Positions 23,101-35,100 of a stretch of DNA of 64,000 nucleotides are shown piece by piece. Location of the stretch: positions 17,608,001-17,672,000 of the forward strand of contig JAGUCH010000001.1 in the NCBI GenBank assembly GCA_019096065.1, given 5' to 3'. The notes beneath the pieces were generated by a model, which was not told the DNA's origin, made no database searches, and was given only the letters and a program-made list of their open reading frames with translations. Source of the DNA: Paracyclopina nana (Eukaryota > Arthropoda > Copepoda > Cyclopoida > Cyclopettidae). The translations under genes and the position numbers were made by a program. Position 1 is the first letter of the stretch, and each line of letters opens with the position of its first letter.

Positions 23101-26100
23101 TAATTTTTAATATTTCATAGCCCATTTTTTTGTATATCTCCTTCTTATATATGTATTAAAGATGCTGAAATTGAACTGGATTCCTGTCAAGATTTGAGCA
23201 GGGGCAAAAAGTGAAATGGGCCAAAAAAAAAAATGTCTGCCATGCCACGCGATGAAATGCGAGCAGTTGCAACGACGTTTTTGGCCTAAAACAAAGCACA
23301 TTATTTTTGGAGACCATATTTGGCCCTTCAAATATAGAAAAGAATGGTGGGTGAACCCTTTTTTTCCCCTTCTTTGGGCAAAAACAAAAGGCTTCTTTTG
23401 AGTCTTCCAAGAAATATGCCATTTGAGCCGTCAAAAACTGAAAAGAATTGTCCTTTGCAGCAAAAAAGCAGTGGAAAACATTTCAACGAACTGTTGAAAT
23501 TCACAGAAAAAGACATCATTTTTCTTCCGAAAACATATTGAAATAAATAAGCCATGAGACTCGATGGCTTCTATTAGACTTTGACATCATTAGTAAAAAC
23601 AAAATTGATCAATGAAGGAAAGGGAATTTCTTGGTTGAAATTCAGAAAATTGACGCTTTTAATTCGTTTGGTCAAAGAGTCGAATTTTTGTCCAGACAGA
23701 GATTGAAATAAATAAGCCATGATGCTCGATGGATTTAGGCGACTTTGTAATAACCTACTAAAAACAAAATTGATCAATGAAGGAAAGCAAATATTCCGGT
23801 CGAAATACAGAAAATTGACGCTTTTAATTCATTTGGTCAAAGAGTCGAATTTTTGTCCAGACAGAGATTGAAATAAATAAGCCATGATGCTCGATTGCTT
23901 TAGGCAACTTTGAAATAACCTATAGAAAACTAAATTGATCAATGAAGGAAAGTGAATTTTCTGGTTGAAAGTCAGAAAATTGAGGTTTTTTTTAACTTTC
24001 ATTCAAAGAGTCAAATTTGTCCAAACTGAGATTGTAACAAGTCATGGTACTCTACTTTGATAAGACCAACTAAAAACAAAATTGAGAACGAAAGCGAATT
24101 TTCCGGTTGAAATACAGAAAATTGACGCTTTTAATTCATTTGGTCAAAGAGTCGAATTTTTGTCCAGACAGAGATTGAAATAAATAAGCCATGATACTCG
24201 ATTGCTTTAGGCAACTTTGAAATAACCTATAGAAAACTAAATTGATCAATGAAGGAAAGTGAATTTTCTGGTTGAAAGTCAGAAAATTGAGGTTTTTTTT
24301 AACTTTCATTCAAAGAGTCAAATTTGTCCAAACTGAGATTGTAACAAGTCATGGTACTCTACTTTGATAAAACCAACTAAAAACAAAATTGAGAACGAAA
24401 GCGAATTTTCTGGGTGAAATTCAGAAAATTGACATTTTAATTCATTTGGTCAAAGAGTCGAATTTTTGTCCAGACAGAGATTGAAATAAATAAGCCATGA
24501 TACTCGATGGCTTTAGGCAAAATAGATATCACAACTAAGAACAAAATTGAACAATGAAGGAAATTGAATTTTCTTGTTCAAATTCAGAAAATTGAGGCTT
24601 TTAATTCATTTGGTCAAAGAGTCAAATTTTTGTCCAAACTGCGATTGAAATAAATAAGCCATGATACTCGATGGAATTAGGCAACTTTGAAATAACCTAC
24701 TAAAAACAAAATTGATCAATGAAGGAAAGCAAATATTCCGGTTGAAATTCAGAAAATTGATGTTTTCAATTCAATTCGGTCAAAGAGTCGAATTTTTGTC
24801 CAAACTGCGATTGAAATAAATAAGCCATGATACTTGATGGCTTTAGGCAAAAGAGATATCACAACTAAAAACAAAATTGATCAATGAAGGAAAGTGAATT
24901 TTCCGGTTGAAATTCAGAAAATTGACGTTTTCAATTCAACTCGGTCAAAGAGTCGAATTTATGTCTAAACTGAGATTGAAATAAGTTAAGCCATGGGACT
25001 TTGATTCAAAATAGCTATCAGCAATAACTAAAAGCAAAATTGGCCAAGGAAAGCAGCAAAGAACTTGAAAATGGCCCAGAATTGACTATTGGAAATGTCC
25101 TAATAACAGGGCATGTTGATACTCTATCTTGAGGCTTTTTTGGGGGTCGTCTTAAATTAGATTAGTGGCTCTGTGGTCCTTTTTGAGGTAAGTGGTGTCA
25201 TTACAGCATGTTTTTCGGCTGCAAGTAACCTCTAATCAAATTATTTGGGGAAAGAGCAATAAACAAGGACGGATGTTGTCCAGAAGCATGTCATTGCAAA
25301 TTGGGTGAGACAGTAATGGCGAAAGGTTTTGGTCGGGCACACCTTGTCATTATTGGCCCTGGCCGCCCTCTAACTACAATGGCGCGCCATCTTGTGTACA
25401 TAATGACACACAACGAGCCTTCAATCACTTCCAAAGGGTCAAAGAACAACAATACCCCACACCTGGAGCCCACAGCCTCCTGTCAAACCCTATTACTACT
25501 AAATACTAGACTGTTTTTGGAGAGGCCTGGTTCACCTGCTCAATAAGTAATGTGCAATATTTTGCCTGTCAATCAACCATAAATTGGGAATTGAGGCCAG
25601 TTTGCTGTAGGGACATTTTTGGCCAAAATTGGTCCCAAGCGAATGTCAAAGCAATTTTAAGCAATTTTTCGTGATACTTTGGTAATTTCATTCAGCTGAA
25701 CAGCCAGCCTTAGTTAGGATATTAAAAGGTGATCGTAATGAAAAAATGTTTATCGAAAGCAAATTTTGTTTGAGTTTTTTCAATTTTTTGTTGCAAAATT
25801 GGATTCAACAAATCTCATAATTTTTTGCCAAAAGATTGATCAAATCATACGACTAAATATTGCTTATAATTACGCATGAGCTATGAACTGCTATATTTTG
25901 GCCAATTTTTGACTACAATTTGCTTTAAGACAATATTGGCTAAATATATTAGTTGTGTGATCAGCTCCTTTTTACATTAATCTTGATAATATTGAGAATT
26001 GTCGATTTTATAAGTAATAGTCAAAAACTAGAGATTTTTGGTTAATCCAATTTATGAGAAAAAATATCGAAAAAGCCAAAAAAAAAAAACAGGCTTCAAC

Positions 26101-29100
26101 TTGCTTTTTAAGCGTGATGTTCCATGTTGTCATCCTAATTCAGGCTCTCATTTCAGCTGACTATTAATATTATAACAGATTTTTTTTTAAAAAAACTACA
26201 TAAAATTGCTTTGACATACGCTTGGGCCAATTGTGGCCAAAGATGTACCTTTCACAAACCTGCCTCAATTTCCAATTTATGGTTTATTTAAAGGCGAAAT
26301 ATTGCACATTATTGACTATTTTAAGCCGTTTCCCTACTCCAAGGGGCGAAATAAAAGCCGCGTGGTGAGATGGAGCAAAAAATGCTGGCTCATGTTTTCC
26401 AGAAGATTTGCCATAAAATTGAGGCCGCGACCATGGCGCCATGCTGACGCTCACCCTCGTGCAAATATCAAGTGTGATTGGCCTGTTTTTCTTGGGTCAC
26501 TCTCTCTGGCGAGCGTAGTATTTTTCCTAAGCTAGATATGAAATGATGGTGATTATCTGGCTCTGCAAAGACCCCCAATAACTGTAATCAAGCATCATCT
26601 TCTTTCTTTGACCAACAACAACAGCAGCAGCAGCAGCAGCAGCAAAATAGCAATAAGTGGCCTCGATTGTTTGCAGTGACACCATTGTTATGCTGCACAA
26701 CTGGGGAGGCGGGGAGCGAGCACGCCCACAATTTACAGTGGCCAACAAACGCTTATTAGGAGACCACACCAGGGAAAAAATGTAGAAACCGACAAGTGTT
26801 GATCGATATCACAACAAAATTTGACCTTGCTAATTGTAAGAATTATTATAAATATATATCTTTTTATGTTGAGGGTATATGAAATTTTAGCGATACTTTG
26901 AAATTTCATTTGGCGAATGTAGTAACAATTTAGCTAGCGAGGCTCTCAGTTCATGAGTGATTTGCACTTTGCCAATTAGCTGAAGTCAGATGCAAAAACA
27001 ATATCTTGAAAAACAATATCCTTACTTCTAGATGCGACACTTTTTCTGCTACAGATTGGCCCTTCTTTTAATGCAATATTTCTGCTAAATGAATAAATGG
27101 CTCTCACCTAGCAGGCTTGTGGTGTTCACACAGGTAATCGAATCTGGCATCAGGCACAGGAACACGACGTATCTGGAAGAAAACGAGTTGCTGTCAGCCA
27201 CATAAATCACAAAAAAAAAAAAATTAAAAATTGCAAAGCTCTGGCTCTGGGGCCTTTTAAGGCTAACATATATAAAATGGGCACACAAATCTTCTTTGGT
27301 GATTGAGCACATTGGCTCAATCACTCCAATGATGGATGAGTTGGACCACCCTAACACAGAAGATAATCCAATCTTTGATGATGATGATAAAGATGACCAA
27401 TAATGAATACCTTTTACATATCATGCAACAGGGCAAAAACAACCAACTTTTTTTGTGTGTAATCATGGCTCTCTTGTAATGAAGTGAGCAGTTTGGGAAA
27501 AAAGCAGGGAATCATTTGTATTAATGGAAATCTGAATAATTGTGCAGGGCTGGTATTGAACCCACCCCCTGCAGGAGATCGGGTCATTAGTGGGCGGGAC
27601 TTATGAAGCAGGTAAAAATCTTCTGCCACAGCAGAAAGCTCGACTCCAACAACAACAGCAGCAGCAGCAGAAAATCTAATGGACTTTTAATGAACTACTA
27701 CAGAGCATAAATGGCGCCAGAAAAACCAGGTCCATGCAACAAGGGAAAATAAACTTCCTCTACACACTCACACTGGGAAAAATATAAATCTTCTAGAGCT
27801 AATTATGCCAGGCAGGAATTGAGAAATATTACTACTGCAAGGAAAAAGGCTAATTTTCAATTTTTTCTTCTTCACCAAGTTCATTCAAGTAAGGGAAAAC
27901 CACTAATGCAATATTTGCTCGAGTGGTTTCCACCTAGTTGTGCTACTGAGTATCAATCATTTCAAACCTGGCTGATATTTTTTCCACTGTCAACTCCAAC
28001 TGCAAGGTCAATAGTTCAAGAAGATAGCAAAGACCGACTCAGCATTATTAACCTTTCAACATGAGAGCAATCGTCAGTTGGTGCCTTAGAAATTAACTGT
28101 GATACCAATGTATGATTGGAGGGCGGGCCGAAGGCCCGCCCTCCACATTTCGCTGTGACCTATGTCGCTCCCCCGTTTGACACAGGAAACTGCACAAGGA
28201 TATCGACCAGGAAGTAAATTCTAGTCTAGAAAAAGACAGAAAAATGTTTGCCTCATATGGGGTTTGAACCAGGGTCAGACAGTATGGCAATCAGACACTC
28301 TGTCACTGAGCCATCTTAACATCACACAAAAAGTACAACTTTTGAGCAATTTCATTCAAAGAAAATGTTGAACAACATTTTGGGATTGCCCCAACACCTA
28401 GCAAATTAAAATCATATGCTATGGCCACATTCAGCCCAGTCACTGGGCTGAATGCAACAGTGTTTGTTTTTCCATAGAGGGCATTTGAAAATTTGTCCTT
28501 TAAAAACTCAAATTGCAGTGCTTTCAAAAAAGTGACTGAAGCATATTATTGAGAGTTGGCAAAAGGTTTGCCCCCTCTCAATTTTTTTGTTTCTCAATTC
28601 AAAAAATTATTTTCACAGAATTGTATTTATTATGTCAGAAGCCCTTCCATAGCATTGGTTTTTGCAGGGCGGGCCGAGATATCGACCAGGAAGTAAATTG
28701 TTATCCAGAAAAAGACAAAAAAATTATTGCCTCTTCCAGGATTTGAACCTGGGTCGGACTGCATTGCATTCTGAAACTCTGTCACTGAGCTATCAGAGCA
28801 TCTCACCATTTTACCAATTCTTTGCATTATGATTGAAATATAAAGTTGAGCAAATGTTTAGGATTGCCCTTACACCAAACAAATTATGTTGACCACATTC
28901 AACAATATTCAGGCAATTTTTTTGGGAGCGGGCCAAAGAAGGCCTGCCCTCCAAATTTCACTATGACTTATGTTGCTCCCCTGTTCAAAAAACAGGAAAC
29001 TGTAAAAAAAAGCGCCACCAGTATACGTGCAATATTAGTGGGAGCGGGCCGAAGGTCCGCCCACTCTCATTATTTTGGGAGGACGGGCCGTCAAAACTAA

Positions 29101-32100
29101 AACTGTAATACTATTAACAAACTGATTGATACATATTATTGGGAGTGGGCAAAAGGCCTACCCCTATCTCCCTGCCCAGTAAGTCCTGTCTATCCAAGGA
29201 GTGTGTGTTCTAACAATCGATCCAAGGAGGATCCGTCTCTTTGATCCAGGGACCAACTACTATTCTAGCAAATAACATACTAAGTTGGGGCTAAATTGTG
29301 TAACCATGGCTGACTTAAATTCACCCCAGCAAGAAGAACTGACTTGTGACTTAACTAGCTAGGACTGATTTGGTTAAAAACAAACTACTTAGGAGTGACT
29401 TAGGTAGCTAAGCCTAATTAAGCTTCACCTTGTGCAGCCACTTAAGGAGTGACTTGAGTCACCACCTCTGTCTTTGGAAACCATAGCTGACTTGAGCAAC
29501 AATAGATTACTTGGATAACCATGGCTGACTTAGATTTGCCAGGACATTTTTAGATTTTGGGCAGCCAGGTCCAAGAACTGACTAATCTATTAGTTGGTCT
29601 TGGTCTTTCAGTTGGTCATGATCAGCATTTGTGATCAAAGACACTAGTCAGTCCATGTGGACAGTTGGGACTCCTACCCTTGGATCCACAATGGATCGTC
29701 CCTGGATAGACTACGACAAATTGGCCTCTCATGAACAAAACAAATCGTTCTTGGATCAACTAATTTTACAGATAAGCTTTTCATTGCTGAAACTTTTTTT
29801 TTCTAACCTGGCTTCGCTGATGAGCCAATCAAACTGCTGCTCCTGATCACATGACAAGTTTCACGTGCTACAGTCTTTCCAAATATGCTTGCCCAAAAAG
29901 CGCCATCTAGTGAAAAAGTTTTTCCCTCCAATGGCTTATAAGAAAAAGGTGCCATGTCAAATTCGCGACTTTTTTGGGATGAGCATGAAAGCGGCATTTT
30001 GAACCACTGTGCAACTGTACTTGAATTGGCTGGACAAATTGTTCTTGAATCAACTATGAAAACATAGTTTTTGGATCTACAAACAGATCATCTTTGGATA
30101 GACAAAAGATGGACAGTATGTGCATCAACATGACTAGTCAGGATCGACTGGGAAAACATACTGTTCTTGCATCGACTGAAAATTTCACTTTTCAAGCTTT
30201 TTTCAAACTTTTCACTATTTTACATAAAGGAAAAAATGGTGATTAAGTCACCGTATTCAAATAAGCTTTTTCAACTTTCAAGCTTTTCAAAATTTGGTTC
30301 AAGCAATCCCAAGCGTTGTGCTGTTGTAGCTCAAGCTTTCAAGCCAAGCAGAAACTCATGCCATCAAAAAGCATTAAAATACTGTCTCAAATCTAGCTAT
30401 ACTTTTGCTGTTAGAGTCTAAATTTAGTAGCTGAGCACTTTCTCCAGCCATGGTAGTCTCTTTTGCCAGTCTATCCAAGGATAGTCTGCTCTGCAAGTCT
30501 ATCCAAGGACAGTATGTTTTTGTCAATCCAGGGACAGTTTGTTGCTGCATTCTAACAATGTACATACAATATGTTCTAGCTTTCAATCCAAGTATGATCC
30601 ATTTTTTGGTGCAGGGACAATCAGTTATGTCAGGCTATCCAGTCACCGTTTGTTATACTTGTCCCAGGTCCTGCTAGGTCATACTAGTCTATCCAAGGAC
30701 TATCCGTTTCATTGATCCAAGGACTGTTTATCTTCAAAGTTGATCCAGGGACTATGAGTTATGTCTGTCTATCCAAGGAAAATCTGTTGCAGTCTATCTA
30801 AGGACAGTATGTCCTAGTTGATCCAAGCATGGCCACCTGATAGTTGGTCCTGGTTCTAGCAAACAGTTGGTCCTGGTCTGAGTTCGTCTCAGTTGATCCA
30901 TGCATAGGACAAAGGTCTTCTTATTATTAGCATATTTGAACCTGAGTGCAACTACTAGTTCAACTGAATATCAGAGAGAGCGGCAATCTTGGATAGCTGA
31001 GATCTACACGAGCCCTCCAAAATTTGCAAAGGTCGAACTTATTTACTTGGCGAGGTGGAGTGACAGAAAAATTGTCCTAAAAATCCTAAAAATTGCGCCA
31101 CCTATGACTTTGACCAGTTTCAACCTTTGCAATCTGCTCAGCAATGTGTGTTGGAAGATTGTCGCTCTCTCTTATAACATAGTTAAACTAGCAACTACAC
31201 ATATTGTGACTCAGTTCCATTTAAAAGTGAAGGTTGCTGAAGGAAAAAGCTTTGTGATATGAAGCATGCTTTCCATTTTTTTATTTAAATAAAGGGCTAC
31301 TTTCAAATATTTCCGTAGGCCCGCCCTCCGCTGTCCATTTATGGACGCCTTTACCTAGTGTTACAATTCAAGAGGCGGGGATTGAGCACGCCCACAATTT
31401 ACAGCAGACTACAATCACTCAGCGAAAGAACACACCCAAGTATAAATGTCGTAACTTACTATATGCTGTCTTACTTAACGGCTAAACGTTACTTAAAAAA
31501 CACACAATTTTCTATCACAAAGGCCCTAATGACTTTCAAAAATTAATGCGCTTTTATCAAGTGACGATAAAACTTAAAGCATGAAATGAAACAATTTAAG
31601 AAGCGAGGCTCTCAGTTCATGAGTGATTTCCACTTGCACAATTACTTGAGCAAAGAAGGAAAAACAATGCAGCATTTTTAAACCGAAAAGAAAATTGGTG
31701 CGACAAAGAAAGCTTTTAAAGGCGAAATTGCTCCAGCTTTTTTCACATTGCATGCATGGAATTTCCTTGGTTAGCTAGTCAACACCTTGCATGGTTGCCT
31801 TATGGAAAATAGCGCGCAAATAACAGCCTAATTTCAGCCTAGCAGAGGAAACTAGTCGAGGGTTCTGGCACATTATTGCACATTGCACCAGCAAAAATCT
31901 CCCTCACTCCATTCCAACAAAAGTCATTACAGCAGCAAAAACAGCAGCAGCATAAATTGACTAAACCTTCCAGGTTTATCATGTGAAAAATGAGAGCTAT
32001 AATCTGTGCCAATGTTCATTGAATGTTAAATGATGCATCACTGATGCTGCCAAATCATCAGTCTTCTTCATAACAATTCTTGGCAGTTTTTCATAACCAT

Positions 32101-35100
32101 GGGAAGCTGACTTCTTAATGGTCAAAATTATTATTCAAGCTTATTCTTGTGATGAAAACACAAATTTTCATGACCTTAGCAAAAGAGTCATTAGAGTGCA
32201 TAATGAAAGACTTGCAATCACTTTTCTTGGAATTCAGGTGCATGCACACTCACCTTCATTTGTGCATACAAACAATTAGCCATTTTCAGCAAATTCAGCA
32301 AAACTCACCTCCTAACTTTTACCTTTAATCTTTTGCTTAAAATAACTTTACTTTGTATTGTTTGGCATTGTTTTGGTGGTTTTTGAATATAGCCTAAAAG
32401 CAAAGAGCTGACAACTTATTTCCTATAAAAAAATCCATATGACTTTGCTTATATAAAAATTAGACAATTCTACAGAAAGCTAATAATGGCAGGATTGTCT
32501 TCAATTTCTTATCAGTTTAATTTGGAATTCATTGGCAAAATTTTTTTAAGATATTAAGTCTGCAAGAATTTTAAAAGCTAAGAGTATGAAAATTTGTGAA
32601 ACAAAACATTAATCCAAAATCTCAGGTTTAATCACCTTTGTAATGAAAATCTCTAATTTGGCAAAAGAAGGACTTATTTTAAAATTGCAAGTCTTTAGAA
32701 AAAAGAATGCAAAAACCAAGATGATCTAGAATGTAAGGTGAACTACCAGCTGAAATTACCTAAACAAGCGGTCTAACTATGCTATGGAATGGCTTCTGAC
32801 AGAATAAATAGAATTCTGTGGAAATAATAAGGCAGAGTTACTCTTTGTGAGTAGAAAAAATTCTGTCACTTATAGAAAGAGCCAAATAAGGACGAATTTG
32901 TCGGAGAAAAGCCAAATCTGGTAGCTCGAATTATTACGTCACTCGCATCAATCTCTAGCGAGCGCTCAACTTCACGCAAGCCTAGAGGGAGGAGAATCTG
33001 ATTTTGAATTTAGCGCCTTTTTTATGTACTTGGACGACTGTGGCGCCCTCCAAGTAATGACAGAATCTTGGTTGCGTGAGGCTAAAAAAAGTTGCGTCAA
33101 GGCATGCCTTGGTGGACGGGCCTGGCAAAAACCATTTTGAAAGTGAAATTTTCTCTTAGATACTTAATATTCCTGCTTCTTGGCTTCATAAAAGGCCATT
33201 CAAAAATCATAAAAATAGCAAGAATCATTTATTGTTCTTATATGAGCCCACGTAAAAGAAAATTGATGGAAAAGCACTTGGCAAAAAGCCAAGTTAACTT
33301 GGAACCATAAGACTGAAAAAACACAAATATGTAAAAGTTTAGCAAGCCAACACAAGAAATCAAAAAGTCAAGATGGCTTTACAATCCAGAAAATCAAAGT
33401 TAATTCATTGCCTTTGTCTTTTTTAAGTAAAGTCCTAAATAAAGAAAATAAAGTCAAACAAGGCTAAGTGAAAGTCGAGCAACTGAAAGAAAATATAGTC
33501 AAAGTCAACTAGGTCAAACTCAAGTATAATAAAAACTTAGTGAAATTAAAGCAAGTCAAAGTCAAGAAAGTCAAAGTCAAGAAAGTCAAGCAACTGAAAG
33601 AAAATGTAGCCAAAGTCAACTAGGTCAAACTAAAGTAAGATAAAAAACTTAGTCAAATTCAATCAAGTCGAAGTCAAGTGAGTCAAAGTCAAGTGAGTCA
33701 AAGTCAAGTGAGTCAAAGTCAAGTGAGTCAAAGTCAAGTGAGTCAAAGTCGAGTGAGTCAAAGTCAAGTGAGTCAAAGTCAAGTGAGTCAAAGTCAAGTG
33801 AGTCAAAGTCAAGTGAGTCAAAGTCAAGTGAGTCAAAGTCAAGTGAGTCAAAGTCAAGTGAGTCAAAGTCAAGTGAGTCAAAGTCAAGTGAGTCAAAGTC
33901 AAGTGAGTCAAAGTCAAGTGAGTCAAAGTCAAGTGAGTCAAAGTCAAGTGAGTCAAAGTCAAGTGAGTCAAAGTCAAGTGAGTCAAAGTCAAATGAGTCA
34001 AAAGTCAAGAAAGTCAAAGTTAAGAAAGTCAAGGCCACATACATTGAAGTCAAGTTAAAATTCATGTGAGCATGAGTCAAAAGTCAAGTTTGACAAGCAC
34101 ATAAATCAAGATCATCTTAATTAAATTCAAGTACGTCAAAGACAAGACAAAGCGGTGTGAGCCAAAGTCAAGATAGTCAAATTCAAGAAAGTCAAATTAA
34201 TTCATTCAAGTCAAGTTACAACAGGTCAAAGTAAAGTGGCTCAATGTCAAGAAAGTCAAATCAAAGTCAAAGTCACCTAAACCAAAGTCAATTTCATGAA
34301 ACTCACCTAAACCAAAGTCAATATCATGACAGTCACATAAATCATAGTCAAGAGAGTCATTGTCAAGAATGTTATAATCAAGAATGCAACAGTCAAGAAA
34401 GTCATAGTCAAGAAAGTCATAGGGAAGAAAGTCATAGGCAAGAAAGTCAAAGTTGAGAAGTCATAGTCAAGAACTTGTCGATTTAGGTGGCTGTCAATTG
34501 AAAAAGGAATTTTGCTAATTGCAAAAGCCTCAATTTGTTTAATGGGTTATGTCAATGTTAAGTAAGTCAGACTTAAGTTAGCCAAAAGTCAAGTTAGACA
34601 GTGAGACAAAAGTCAAATTAGACAGTAAGCCAAGAGTCAAATAAGATACAGACAATGACAAAAGTCAAGTTGACCAATAGTCAAGTTGGCCTAAAGTCAA
34701 GTTGGCCAAAAGTCAAGATGGCCAAACGTAAAGACAGCCCAAAAGTCTAGAAACCCACCAGTCTAGTTATTATCCAAAAGTCAAGCAAAATGTATAGTAA
34801 AAGAAAAGGTCTTGTAATGAGCCTAATTTTGTCAAGACTAGGCAGCAGAAAGTCTGCTTATTTTAAATTCTAGACAGCCATGAAGTTACCCAGAAGTCTA
34901 GACAGCAAGAAGTCTCGTAAGCCAAATTTCTTCTAGCTAAAAGGTCTGGACAGTCAAAAGTCTGGTTAGCCAAAAGTCTAATGCGTCTAATTTTGTTAAC
35001 TTTGACAACAATCAAACTGGCAACAGAAAAAGTAAAAAAAAGGTTAAAGTCTTGTAAGGCAAAGATCCTATAATTCTCAAGTCTAGATAGCTAGAAGTCA

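Larger units (their letters stand above)
21329..27107 (-). other. OLA1: OLA1 intron 2
   Basis: A 5.8-kb intron with a 320-bp array (21.7-22.8 kb) and a 165-bp array with higher-order structure (23.57-25.01 kb). 25.0-27.0 kb shows no gene, only short CAG runs (about 26617-26645) and a block shared with 31.37-31.66 kb. Confidence 0.75.
28116..31358 (+). mobile_element. Helitron-like non-autonomous element, copy 2 (3243 bp)
   Basis: Starts TTGGAGGGCGGGCC after an A, with a perfect 12-bp hairpin (GGAGGGCGGGCC-GAA-complement). It ends with the GTCCAT/ATGGAC hairpin and CTAG before a T. It is homologous to copy 1 in inverted orientation through both ends, the tRNA-like modules and the tctatccaagg repeats, with different internal insertions. 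No open frame resembles Rep/helicase. It lies in the AT-AC intron of OLA1. Confidence 0.85.

Noticed and set aside
30900-31262. 120-codon frame near the 3' end of Helitron copy 2 as a possible transposon protein
   Set aside because: It spans a 235-bp hAT-type MITE insertion that copy 1 lacks, and shows no Rep or helicase motif.
33649-34080. Long open frames on both strands (Ser-Gln-Val, Asp-Phe-Asp-Ser and Thr-His-Leu repeats)
   Set aside because: They are translations of the 15-bp minisatellite, whose unit length is a multiple of three and stop-free in several frames; no protein is implied.
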